DNA from: Arachis hypogaea
Lineage: Eukaryota > Streptophyta > Magnoliopsida > Fabales > Fabaceae
Direction: 5' to 3'
DNA: 64,000 nt
Assembly (NCBI RefSeq): GCF_003086295.3
Contig: NC_092048.1
Span: forward strand, 109,446,276 to 109,510,275
The notes beneath the pieces were generated by a model. That model searched no databases. It worked only from the letters and a program-made list of their open reading frames with translations, and was not told where the DNA came from. Positions 1 to 10,700 of the stretch are shown piece after piece (position 1 is the first letter of the stretch; every line of letters begins with the position of its first letter). The position numbers were made by a program, and so were the translations under genes.

Positions 1-1473
1 AGAATTTAAACAGGGAAAAACTAAAGTGCATCAAACAGAAGAATAAAAGGGAATTGGGATTGAACCGGAAATAAAACAGAAAAGTAGATGAACATAAGAA
101 AGCATTAAACAGAGAATTGAAATGAGAATTTAGATCTCAGGACCCAGAGACTAGAAAACCAAGTCTAGATCTCAATGCCTTCCTAGATCCAACAAGAACA
201 ATAGCAAGGAAATTGTAAATTGCAAAGAAAATAGATGAAGAACAATAAACCGGAAATGAAATTCAGTAAATAAAGCAGAGAGATCCAAGATTGAGATTGA
301 AACAGAATTTCTTCAATTCTCCAATCCAAGATCCAAGACAAAATGTAAAATGAAATTGAAAGCAAAAGGAAACAAAGAAATTCAAGTTCACTCAGTAACA
401 AAAACTTCCCAAAAAACTATGATGAAAATTCTCAAAGGAAAGCTCCCTTATGAAAATTCTCCAAGAAAAGCTCTCCTATTAACTTGAATTCTATCCTATT
501 TATACACTTTCCAAAAATGATCTTCAAGCCTTGAGTTGGGCCTTTGTTCTTGGTGGAATTGGGTTGAAAGAGGCCTTGGTTGATTGCTCTTTGAAGATTG
601 AAGAAGAACCGAAGTGAACCAATTGAACCGGTTTTTGAAGTTGGCCAAAGATGATCTCAACGTTAGGGTCAAAGTTAGGGGTCTAACTTTGCCCCTAACT
701 TTTCATAGCAGCAAGCTTGATTTCCTGGTTTGGACGTTGGTGCCAACGTTAGGGGTCTAACTTTGACCCTAACGTTGGCAATGCTTATTGCTAGTGGCGC
801 CAACGTTAGCCTCCAAGTTAGGGGGCTAACGTTGGCGCAAACGTTGGCCTTCCTCCTTTGTGATTCAAGTGCCAACGTTAGCCTCCAAGTTAGGGGGCTA
901 ACGTTGGCGCAAACGTTGGCTTATTCCCCCATTGTGATTTAAGTGCCAACGTTAGCCTCCAAGTTAGGGGGCTAACGTTGGCGCAAACGTTGGTGCCCAG
1001 GGGAGAAACTCTCAAGTTCCAACGTTAGCCTCCAAGTTAGGGGGCTAACGTTGGAGCTAACGTTGGCCACTTCCAGGGAGTGATTTACATGCCCAACGTT
1101 AGCCTCCAAGTTAGGGGGCTAACGTTGGGGCTAACTTCATGCAACCCGGTTCAATTTTCATTTATTCCATTGTCCTCTCTTCACTCCTTGCCATTCCTCT
1201 TTGCTTCAACCTTTCTCCAAGCCTTCTTCACCTATCATTGATCAACCAAACTAATCAAAGTTTTGCTCAAAATCATGAGGTATTCAATCTTCCACAATAT
1301 GCAACAAATATAGCTCAAAACCTCATGAAATGGCATGAATTCACATATGGTTGGTTCAATCAAGGGGAACATGAAAATCTACTCAATTAGCTTGCTTGTA
1401 GCTCAAGAAAGTGCATAATTCTAATGAAAACTAAAGAAAAAGGCTAGTGAAACTAGGCTAAGATGACTTGTCA
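1..1473 (-). mobile_element. Truncated LTR of family C (Athila-type), cut by the window edge
   Basis: The sequence aligns by eye with the LTRs of element C (25460-27325 and 34609-36473) from about 400 bases into that LTR to its end, and stops at the same terminal TTGTCATCA. Read on the minus strand it begins TGATGACAAGTCATC. A TATA box (TATAAATAG on the minus strand) lies at 496-504. It differs from the C copies in carrying an expanded palindrome array (700-1136). Whether it is a solo LTR or belongs to a full element cannot be told because the left side is outside the window. Confidence 0.85.
700..1136. repeat. Tandem palindromic array in C-type LTR
   Basis: Six roughly 45-55 base units each contain CCAACGTTAG, a spacer built on CTCCAAGTTAGGGGG, and CTAACGTTGG, so each unit is an inverted repeat able to form a hairpin. 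Units start near 738, 796, 870, 941, 1017 and 1090 and are separated by 15-30 bases of unrelated sequence. The C element LTRs hold shorter versions (about 26500-27020 and 35650-36170). The array yields long but meaningless ORFs on both strands. Confidence 0.85.
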
Positions 1474-2062
1474 TCAATAACCTCTAATCTATGCTTTCTG
1501 TACTTGGATCTGGGCTAAAAAGGGCTTCAGAAATCGCTGGGGGCGTATTCTGTAAATTCTGATACGTGGCCTCTGTCACGCGTCCGCGTGGGTCACGCGG
1601 TCGCGTCATCTAGAACTTTTCCTTTCCACGTGGTCGCGTCAGTCACGCATCTGTGTCGTGGGTGTTCTACTCAAGGCGCGCGGTCGCGTCAGTCATGCGG
1701 CCGCGTCGCTGCTTCTTTGCTTCTGGCACGTGATCGCGTCGTCCATGCGATCGCGTATATACCAGTTTCCTTAAAGCTCCATTTTGCCTTCTCCTTCCAT
1801 TTTTGTATGTTTTCTTTTTCATCCTTTAAGTCATTCAGCCTTAGGAAACCTGAAGCTACTCAACACACTAATCACAGCATCGAATGGAAATAAAGGTAAT
1901 TAAAATAATTAATTTTTTAAAGCTTAGGAAACATGTTTTTCACAATATGACATAATAAGGAAGGGAAAGTAAAACCATGCAATTAATGTGAATAAGTAGG
2001 TGAAGAGTTGAATAAATCACTCTAATTAAGCACAAAAGAACTCATGAAATATGGGTTTATCA
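1474..2062 (-). mobile_element. LTR fragment of a third family (F)
   Basis: This piece is homologous to 38509-39042. Both end on the plus strand in ...GTTTATCA, that is a minus-strand TGATAAAC start typical of an LTR, and both share the CAGAAATCGCTGGGGGC block. No internal coding region is attached, so it is a truncated or solo LTR. At 1574-1765 it contains a GC-rich run of repeated GTCACGCG / GGTCGCGTC words, quite unlike the AT-rich flanks. Confidence 0.6.
1574..1765. repeat. GC-rich short-word array in F LTR
   Basis: Words such as GTCACGCG, CACGCGGTCGCGTC and GTGATCGCGTCGTC recur at about 30-40 base intervals with partial self-complementarity (CGCG, CGATCGCG cores). The other F copy keeps a short remnant near 38565-38605. 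Confidence 0.6.
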
Positions 2063-2597
2063 ATAATGTTTGAAAATTTTACTATCAAAATTCATTGTTA
2101 TTATTAGGCATTTTGTAAGTGGACTTTTCAGTTTGGAGTGCATATTAGCTTTTGCAAGAGCTAAGAACTAAGACACGAGTTTGTGATTTTGTTCAAACTA
2201 TTAAGAGAAAGAAGAGAGAAAGGGGGGATCACCTGTTTCAACCATGCACGCACTAACATGATAAGTAAGAGAGAGAGAATGAAAGCAGGTAATGCAGCTA
2301 GAATTGCAAAGTTAATTTCATTTGCTCGTAGAATTTGGTCCAGCTCCAACTTTGCCTTGGTCAAAATATCATTTTTATCAACTAAAACAATGAGAAGTAC
2401 TCACTTAAATGTTTGGATTTGTAAAACTCTCATTTCAATATCCAATTTAAGCTTTTGAATCTGTAACAACAGATAATGAAATTAATTATCAACAACTACT
2501 AAAATATACATTGCATATAATATATAAATAGTAAACTACACTACCTGAATAATCAGAGCCTCTGCCAACTCTCCTCCTATAAGGCTTTGAATAGTGA
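2063..2597 (-). pseudogene. Fragment of a DGS1/NCA2-like mitochondrial protein gene
   Basis: Three short minus-strand coding blocks look like exons of the NCA2-domain family (DGS1, an outer-mitochondrial-membrane protein linked to lipid remodelling). The blocks are: a LIGGELAEALIIQ block followed by a GT donor near 2545; an IQKLKLDIE block preceded by an ACAG acceptor (exon edge 2460); and a block with ELDQILRANEINFAILAALP and a hydrophobic stretch, ending at 2233 with a CAG/GTGATC donor. The motif match is recalled from the family, not searched. A stop lies between the second and third blocks, where the expected continuity is lost, and both ends are cut by LTR sequence (F at 2062, a solo LTR at 2598). 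I read it as a dead gene fragment. Direction agrees across all blocks and the splice signals are canonical. Confidence 0.55.
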
Positions 2598-4022
2598 TTT
2601 AGCAATGAAGAATAGGTTGAGGTTCCGGAGATGCTCTGTCATCTGAATCTCTGCTTTCCTACTGTCTTCTTCTCCAAACACGCATGGCTTCCTTCAATGG
2701 TAAGCTGTATGTTGGTGGATCATCGTTGTTAATGGCTACCATCCGTCCTCTCGGATGAAAACTACCAGGCACATTTTTTGTACGGCTAATCAACTATCGG
2801 ATCTCTCGTCTCGGATGAAAAATACCAGGTACAGCTACCGCACGGCTAATCATCTGTCGGTTCTCACTTGTGTCGGAATAGGATCTCTCTATCCTTTTGC
2901 ACACTGTCACTGTGCCCAACATTTGTGAGTTTGAAGCTCGTCATAGTCATCCCGTTCCAGATCCTACTCGGAATACCACAGACAAGGTTTAGACTATTCG
3001 GATCTCAGGAATGCTGCCAATTAGTTCTAGCCTCTACCACGAAGGTTCTAATCCTACGGACTCGGTCCGTGGATTAGAGACCCAAGAGATACGCACTCAA
3101 GCTGTCGCCCAATGACTACGTTGAGCTCAGGTAGAACGGGAGTGGTTGTCAAGCACGCGTTCATAAGTTTGAGAATGATGATGAGTGTCACAGATCATCA
3201 TATTCTCTATATTGAAGTACGAGTGAGTATCTTAGAACAGAATCAAGCGTGATTGAATAGAAAACAATAGTAATTGCATTAATTCATTGAGACACAGCAG
3301 AGCTCCTCACCCCCACCTATGGGGTTTAGAGACTCATGCCGTAGAAGATACAATATGAAATGTAAAATGTCATGATTTGCTAAATGAATCTCTAAAAGTA
3401 GTTTTTATACTAAACTAGTAACTTAGGTTTACAGAAAATGAGTAATTAGGTGTAGATAGTGCAGAATTCCACTTTCGGGGCCCACTTGGTGAGTGTTTGG
3501 GCTGAGCTTTCAAGCTTCCACGTGCATATGCCTCAAATTGGAGTTAAACGCCACCCTGGGTGCCAAAATGGGCATTTAACGCTAAGAAGTGTGCCAGTTT
3601 TGGCGTTTTACGTCAGAAAAGGGTCTCTAGCTGGCATTTAACGCCAGTTTGGGCCATTAAATCTCGGGCAATGTATGGACTATTATATATTGCAGGAAAA
3701 CCCAAGATGTCTAATTTCCAACGCAATTGAGAGCGCGCCAATTGGGCTTCTATAGCTCCAGAAAATTCACTTAGAGTGCAGGAGGGTCAGAATCCAACAA
3801 CATCTGCAGTCCTTTCTCAGCCTTTGAATCAGATTTTTGCTCAGGTCCCTCAATTTCAGCCAGAAAATACCTGAAATTACAGTAAAACCCACAAACTCAT
3901 AGTAAAGTCCAGAAAGGTAATTTTTGCATAAAAACTAATAAAAATATAATAAAAAGTAACTAAAACACACTAAAAACTATATAAAAACAATGCCAAAAAG
4001 GGTATAAATTATCCGCTCATCA
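2598..4022 (-). mobile_element. Truncated solo LTR of the A/B/D/E family
   Basis: From GAGATGCTCTGTC to the terminal ATCCGCTCATCA it matches the LTR of element A (from about 4530 to 5844), with much more divergence than A's own two LTRs show. The U5-side 245 bases or so are missing, and the break falls in the DGS1/NCA2-like fragment. Degenerate GGCGTT/AACGCC palindromes lie at 3540-3650. No TSD can be tested because one end is lost. No coding capacity. Confidence 0.8.
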
Positions 4023-4278
4023 AATAGGATGACTGATTTCCTTCTCATACCTACATTTATAAATTCAAATATTAAACCATGATACTTAAGTAACAAATAC
4101 TACAAAAACAAAGTGATCACTATGAAACTAATCATCATCGTTATTATTTATAATCTATTTCAATCTTTCACGATAACAGATAAGATTTAAGAGATTTTTA
4201 ATGCAAATAACTTATAAAAATCATTGTCCTCTTGTTAAATCAAAATCTAGCAGTAACTTTATATAAGTTCAAACATTG
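4023..4278. other. AT-rich host spacer, nothing recognised
   Basis: About 255 bases of AT-rich sequence between the solo LTR and element A. It would be continuous with 15413 onward before A inserted. I see no ORF, repeat or splice signal worth calling. Confidence 0.6.
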
Positions 4279-4283
4279 AGAAT
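4279..4283. repeat. Target-site duplication of element A (left), AGAAT
   Basis: AGAAT lies directly before the TGGTGCACG terminus and is repeated exactly at 15408-15412 after the other LTR. Five bases is the usual Ty3/gypsy TSD size. Confidence 0.95.
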
Positions 4284-5844
4284 TGGTGCACGAATTGTGA
4301 ATCACACTTTTCACAACGCGTACCACTAACCAGCAAGTGCACTGGGTCGTCCAAGTAATACCTCACGTGAGTAAGGGTCGAATCCCACGGAGATTGTTGG
4401 TTTGAAGCAATCTATGGTTATCTTGTAAATCTTAGTCAGGAAGTCAATTATGTTTATCAGTTGAATTGCAAATAAACAATAGAGCATGGAATAAAGGTTA
4501 CTTGTTATGCAGTAATGGAGAATATGTTGGAGTTTTGGAGATGCTTTGTCTTCTGAATCTCTGCTTTCCTCTGTCTTCTTGTTCATGCACGCACGTCCTC
4601 CTATGGCAAGCTGTGTGTTGGTGGATCACCGTTGTCAATGGCTACCTTCCATCCTTCCAGTGAAAACTACGCTCACGCGCTCTGTCACAGCACGGCTAAT
4701 CACCGGTTGGTTCTCGATCCGGTTGGAATAGGATTTACTATCCTTTTGCGTCTGTCACTAACGCCCAGCCTTCAGGAGTATGAAGCTCGTCGCAGTCATT
4801 CAATCCTTGAATCCTACTCGGAATACCACAGACAAGGTTTAGACTTTCCGGATTCTCATGAATGCCGCCATCAGTTCTAGCTTATACCACGGAGATTCTG
4901 ATTAAGAGATCTCAGAGATACTCATTCAATCGGATATAGAACGGAGGTGGTTGTCAGGCACACGTTCATGGTTTGAGGAAGGTGATGAATGTCACGGATC
5001 ATCACCTTCATCACAGTTAAGCGCGAATGAACATCTTAGATAGGAACAAGCGTGTTTGAATGGAAAACAGAAATACTTGCATTAATTCATCGAGACACAG
5101 CAGAGCTCCTCACCCCCAACAATGGGGTTTAGAGACTCATGCCGTCAGAGAATACAAAGTTTAGATCTGAAATGTCATGAGATACAAAATAAGTCTCTAA
5201 AAGTTGTTTAAATACTAAACTAGTAGCCTAGGTTTACAAAAATTGGATAAACTATGATGGATGATGCAGAAATTCACTTCTGGGGCCCACTTCTGTGTGC
5301 TGGGGCCCACTTGGTGTGTGCTGGGGCTGAGACTTAAGCAATTCACGTGCAGAGGCCATTTGTGGAGTTGAACGTCAGTTTTTGTGCCAGTTTGGGCGTT
5401 CAACTCCAGTTTTTGATCCTTTTCTGGCGCTGGACGCCAGAATTGGGCAGAGGACTGGCGTTGAACGCCAGTTTACGTCGTCTATTCTTGCGCAAAGTAT
5501 GAACTATTATATATTGCTGGAAAGCCCTGGATGTCCACTTTCCAACGCAATTGGAAGCACGCCATTTCCAGTTCTGTAGCTCCAGAAAATCCACTTTGAG
5601 TGCAGGGAGGTCAGAATCCAACAGCATCAGCAGTCCTTTTTCAGCCTGAATCAGATTTTTGCTCAGCTCCTTCAATTTCAGCCAGAAAAATACCTGAAAT
5701 TACAGAAAAATACACAACTCATAGTAAAGTCCAGAAATATGAATTTTTCCTAAAAAGTAATAGAAATAGACTAAAAACTAACTAAAACATACTCAAAACT
5801 ATATGAAATTATCCCCAAAAAGCGTATAAAATATCCGCTCATCA
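4284..5844 (-). repeat. 3' LTR of element A
   Basis: On the minus strand it starts TGATGAGCGGATATTTTATAC and ends CAATTCGTGCACCA. It contains GGCGTT/AACGCC palindromes at about 5380-5475. It is the same length as its partner at 13847-15407. Confidence 0.95.
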
Positions 5845-7017
5845 CAACACCAAACTTAAACTGTTGCTTGTCCTCAAGCAACTAGACAAATAAAATAGAA
5901 GACTAATAGGTTGAGAAGCAATAATATCTCGGAGTTTTTGATTGAAGCTCAGATCCTAATTAGATGAGCGGGACTAGTAGCTTTTTGCTTCTGAACAGTT
6001 TTGGCATCTCACTTTATCCATTGAAGCTCAGAGTGATTGGCATCTATAGGAACTCAGAATTCAGATAGTGTTATTGATTCTCTTAGTTCAGTGTGATGAT
6101 TCTTGAACACAGCTTCTTTATGAGTCTTGGCCGTGGCCCTAAGCACTTTGTTTTCCAGTATTACTACCGGATACATAAATGCCACTGACACATAACTGGG
6201 TGAACCTTTTCAGATTGTGACTCAGCTTTGCTCAAGTCCCCAGTTAGAGGTGTCCAGGGTTCTTAAGCACACTCTTCTTTTTGCTTGGACCTTGACTTTA
6301 ACCGCTCAGTCTCAAGTTTTCACTTGACACCTTCACGCCACAAGCACATGGTTAGGGACAGCTTGGTTTAGCCGCTTAGGCCAGGATTTTATTCCTTCGT
6401 GACCCTCCTATCCACTGATGCTCAAAGCCTTGGGATCCTTTTCATTACCCTTGCCTTTTGGTTTTAAGGGCTATTGGCTCTTTGCTCTTGCCTCTTGGTT
6501 TTAAGAGCTTTTGGCTTTTTCTGCTTGCTTTTTCTTTTTCTTTCTATAATTTTTTTTTTTGCTTTTTTTTTTTCTGCAAGCTTTGTTCTTTGCTGCTTTT
6601 TCTTGCTTCAAGAATCATTTTTATGATTTTTTAGATTATCAATAACATGTCTCATGTTCATCATTCTTTCAAGAGCGAACATATTTAACAGTCTTAAGCA
6701 ACAAATTCAAAAGACATATGCACTGTTCAAGCATTCATTCAGAAGACAGAAAGCATTGCCACCACATTTAACTAATTAGAATTTCTCTTATTAAAACTCG
6801 AAATTTTATTGCCTCTTATTCAAAAGATCTACTACTTTATTCATGTTTGCTGATGATGAGAAAAATAAACTATAGCTTAATTGGGAATAAAATAAAAATA
6901 GACACTAATTACTACTAATGATCATGTAATGAAGACACAAACATAGATAAGCACTTAACATAGAGAAAACGAAAAACAGAGAAAGTAAGAACAAGGAACG
7001 AGTCCACCTTAGTGATG
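5845..7017 (-). other. 3' non-coding module of element A with plus-strand primer region
   Basis: No ORF. The first 17 bases (5845-5861), read on the minus strand, are GTTTAAGTTTGGTGTTG and abut the LTR where a polypurine tract is expected, although no purine run is present. The module continues with a region conserved in B, D and E. This includes the block around 6280-6400 (minus-strand words GGCTAAACCAAGCTGTCCC and CTTGTGGCGTGAAGG) and a homopolymer-rich tract at 6480-6610. Its conservation in autonomous and non-autonomous elements suggests a cis function. Confidence 0.7.
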
Positions 7018-7173
7018 ATGGCATTTCCTTCTTGAGGAACCAATGATGTTCTTGAGCTCTTTTATGTCTCTTCCTTGCCTTTGTGGTTTGATTCCTAGTG
7101 ATTTTTTTGTATTTCTATCCTCAGTTGCTTCCAATAATTATGTGGAGGGAAGTGCATCCCCTGAAGTATCTCA
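7018..7173 (-). pseudogene. Remnant of the plant-transposon-protein ORF in element A
   Basis: On the minus strand this region encodes a PEILQGMHFPP...NYW-like block and a GKEET-like tail. These correspond to the end of the ORF in element E (61570-61830), but with stops and a shifted frame. Roughly the first two thirds of the ORF are gone. The upstream break is joined to a tRNA-Cys-like piece (7174-7222). Confidence 0.7.
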
Positions 7174-7222
7174 GGGATCTCTTGATTTGCAGCCACATGT
7201 TCTACCACTGAGCTATAGATCC
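7174..7222 (-). other. tRNA-Cys-like 5' part at a deletion junction
   Basis: On the minus strand the sequence runs GGATCTATAGCTCAGTGG, then GTAGAACATGTGGCTGCAA, then ATCAAGAGATCCC. It matches the acceptor 5' strand, D arm with A-box (TAGCTCAGTGG) and anticodon arm with GCA of plant tRNA-Cys as I recall it. The T arm and 3' end are absent; the sequence runs into the transposon-protein remnant through GAGATCCC, a string also present in that ORF. It is not a functional tRNA gene. Confidence 0.65.
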
Positions 7223-7412
7223 TTCACATAATTGTTTTACCACACCAAACTTAGAATGTTGCTCGCCCTCGAGCAAAAGAAGAGGGAAGGTGGGGATCCT
7301 GTGGGGTCCACAGATCTTGAAATGATCCTGTGAGGTTCACAGATCTTGAGGTGTCAAGGCGTTTACATCCCTGCACCAATTTGGGCATGCAAAATGCCTT
7401 TGCACACAACTC

Positions 7413-7595
7413 TGGGCGTTCAGCGCCATGCTGGTGCCCATTTTGGGCGTTCAACGCCCATTTACTAGCCATTTCTGGCGTTGAACGCCAGAACCATGCT
7501 TGTTCTGGGCGTTCAGCGCCAGGATGTTGCCCATTTTGGGCGTTCAGCGCCAGAACCATGCTCTGTTCTGGCGTTGAACGCCAGACAGGTGCTTC
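7413..7595. repeat. GGCGTTNAACGCC palindrome array between pol and the ORF remnant (A)
   Basis: Six copies of GGCGTTCAACGCC, GGCGTTCAGCGCC or GGCGTTGAACGCC are spaced about 30-35 bases apart, with spacers built on CCATTT / CCAGAACCATGCT. The equivalent array occurs at the same place in B (36838-37040), D (44085-44330) and E (59915-60160). Confidence 0.9.
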
Positions 7596-7717
7596 CTCCA
7601 GGGTGTGATTTTTCTTCTGCTGTTTTTGATTCCGTTTTCAATTTTTAATATTTATTTTGTGACTCCACATGATCATGAACCTAATAAAACATGAAAAATC
7701 ATGAGAATAAATAAAAA

Positions 7718-7733
7718 TTGGGTTGCCTCCCAA
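7718..7733 (-). promoter_or_regulatory. Conserved post-coding hairpin (A)
   Basis: Sense strand TTGGG-AGGCAA-CCCAA: a 5-bp stem with a 6-base loop, preceded by AAGCGCTTG. It lies just after the integrase end. The same hairpin is found in B, C, D and E; see the finding on covariation. Function unknown. Confidence 0.7.
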
Positions 7734-7775
7734 CAAGCGCTTCTTTAATGTCCTTAGCTGGACTTTGCTGAGCTT

Positions 7776-10700
7776 TTAATCTAGCTTCAGCCTTGAGCAT
7801 TCTTGCTCAATGTTGCCTTCAAGATAATGCTTGATTCTCTGTCCATTGACAATGAACTTCTTATCAGAATCAATATCTTGAAGCTCCACATAACCATATG
7901 GTGATACACTTGTAATCACGTATGGTCCCCTCCACCGGGATTTCAGTTTTCTGGGGAATAGCCTGAGTCTAGAGTTAAACAACAGAACCTTCTGTCCTGG
8001 TTCAAAGATTCTAGATGACAGCTTTCTGTCATGCCACTTTTTTTATTTTTCTTTATATAGCTTGGCATTTTCGAAAGCTGTGAATCTGAACTCCTCTAGC
8101 TCATTTAGCTGGAGCAATCTTTTTTCTCCTGCTAATTTGGCATCAAAGTTTAGGAATCTGGTTGCCCAGTAGGCCTTATATTCCAGTTCCACGGGCAGGT
8201 GGCATGCCTTACCATACACGAGTTGGAATGGAGAGGTCCCTATAGGGGTCTTGAATGCTGTTCTGTAAGCCCACAGAGCATCATCCTAGCTCCTTGCCCA
8301 ATTCTTTCTACGGGTATTTGCTGTCCGTTCCAGGATTCTCTTTAATTCTCTATTAGAGACTTCAGCTTGCCCATTGGTTTGTGGATGATATGGTGTGGCC
8401 ACTTTGTGGCGAATTCCATACCGAACCATGGCAGAGTAAAGCTGTTTATTGCAGAAGTGAGTGCCCCCATCACTGATTAACACTCTAGGGACACCAAACC
8501 TGCTAAAGATATGTTTCTGGAGGAACTTCAGCACTGTTTTAGTATCATTGGTGGGTGTGGCAATAGCCTCAACCCATTTTGATACATAGTCAACTGCCAC
8601 CAGAATATAAGTGTTTGAATATGATGGTGGAAAAGGTCCCATGAAGTCAATTCCCCATACGTCAAACAACTCAATTTCCAAGATTCCTTGTTGAGGCATG
8701 GCGTAACCATGAGGCGGATTACCAGCTCTTTGGCAACTGTCACAATTACGTACAAACTCTCGGGAATCTTTATAGAGTGTGGGCCAATAGAAGCCACATT
8801 GGAGGACCTTGGTGGCTGTTCGCTCACCTCCGAAATGGCCTCCATATTGAGATCCGTGGCAATGCCATAGGATTCTCTGTGCTTCCTCTCTGGGGACACA
8901 CCTACGGATAATTCCGTCTGCACATCTCTTAAAGAGATAGGGTTCATCCCACAAGTAGTACTTTGCATCAGTGACTAATTTCTTCTTTTGTATTCTATTG
9001 TACTCCTTGGGTATGAACCGTGCAGCTTTATAGTTTGCAATATCGGCAAACCATGGTGCTTCCTGAATGGCAAATAGATGCTCATCAGGGAACGTCTCAG
9101 AGATCTCAAGAAAGGGGGGGACGTCCCTTCCACTAGCTCTATCCGGGACAGATGATCAGCCGCTTGGTTCTCTGTCCCTTTTCTGTCTCTTATTTCTATA
9201 TCAAACTCTTGCAGAAGCAATACCCATCTGATGAGCCTGGGTTTTGAATCCTGCTTTGTGAGTAGATATTTAAGAGCAGCATGGTCAGTATACACAATCA
9301 CTTTTGATCCTACTAAGTATGATCTGAACCTGTCAATGGCGTAAACCACTGCAAGTAGTTCTTTTTCTGTGGTTGTGTAATTTTTCTGGGCATCATTTAG
9401 AACGTGACTGGCATAATAAATGACATGCAGAAGCTTGTCATGCCTCTGTCCCAATACTGCACCAATGGCATGATCACTGGCATCACACATTAACTCAAAT
9501 GGCAATGTCCAGTCTGGTGCAGAAATGACTGGTGCTGTGACCAGCTTAGCTTTCAGCGTTTCAAACGCCTGCAGGCATGCTGTGTCAAACACAAATGGCG
9601 TGTCAGCAGCTAGCAGATTGCTTAGAGGTTTTGTGATTTTTGAAAAATCCTTTATAAACCTCCTATAGAATCCTGCATGCCCCAGAAAGCTTCTGATTGC
9701 CTTAACATTGGCAGGTGGTGGTAATTTTTCAATTACCTCTATTTTTGCTTGATCCACCTCTATTCCCTTGTTTGAGATTTTATGCCCAAGAACAATTCCT
9801 TCAGTCACCATGAAGTGACACTTTTCCCAGTTTAAAACTAGGTTGGTTTCTTGGCATCTTTTCAGAACAAGTTTCAGGTGATCAAGACAGGAGCTGAATG
9901 AGTCTCCATATACTGAGAAGTCATCCATGAAGACTTCCAGAAATTTTTCCACCATGTCAGAGAAAATAGAGAGCATGCATCTCTGGAAGGTTGCAGGCGC
10001 ATTACATAGCCCAAATGGCATCCTTCTATAAGCAAACACTCCAGATGGGCATGTGAATGCTGTTTTCTCTTGATCTTGGGGATCCACTGCAATCTGGTTA
10101 TAGCCTGAATAGCCATCCAAAAAGCAGTAATAATCATGACCTGCTAGTCTCTCTAGCATCTGGTCTATGAATGGTAAAGGAAAATGATCCTTTCTGGTGG
10201 CTGTATTGAGCCTTCTGTAGTCAATACACATGCGCCACCCTGTAACTGTTCTTGTGGGAACCAGTTCATTTTTTTCATTATGAATCACTGTCATGCCTCC
10301 CTTTTTTGGGACGACTTGAACAGGGCTCACCCAGGGGCTATCAGAAATAGGATAAATAATCCCAGCCTCTAGTAACTTGGTGACCTCTTTCTGCACTACT
10401 TCCTTCATGGCTGGATTTAGCTGCCTCTGTGGTTGAACCACTGGTTTGGCATTATCCTCCAATAGGATTTTGTGCATGCATCTAGCTGGGCTTATGCCCT
10501 TAAGGTCACCTATGGACCACCCAAGAGCTATCTTGTGTGTCCTTAGCACTTGAATAAGTGCTTCCTCTTCCTGTGAATTTAAAGCAGAGCTTATGATCAC
10601 TGGAAAAGTGTCACCTTCTCCCAGAAATGCATATTTCAAGGATGGTGGTAGTGGCTTGAGCTCGGGTTTAGGAGGTTTTTCCTCTTTCAGAAGAAAGTTC

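Noticed and set aside
700..1136. CRISPR-like array (regular repeats with spacers)
   Set aside because: Repeats are imperfect inverted pairs in a plant LTR, spacers are short and related, there are no cas genes, and the setting is eukaryotic.
1139..1390. 83-aa ORF in the C-type LTR with a hydrophobic start
   Set aside because: Lies in U3-like LTR sequence, is not kept open in the two C LTRs, and has no recognisable domain.
7251..7608. ORFs of about 100 aa with repeated LNAQ / GAERPE words on both strands (also 59941-60297, 44003-44242)
   Set aside because: They are translations of the palindrome arrays, exist in several frames and strands at once, and have no conserved start or homology.
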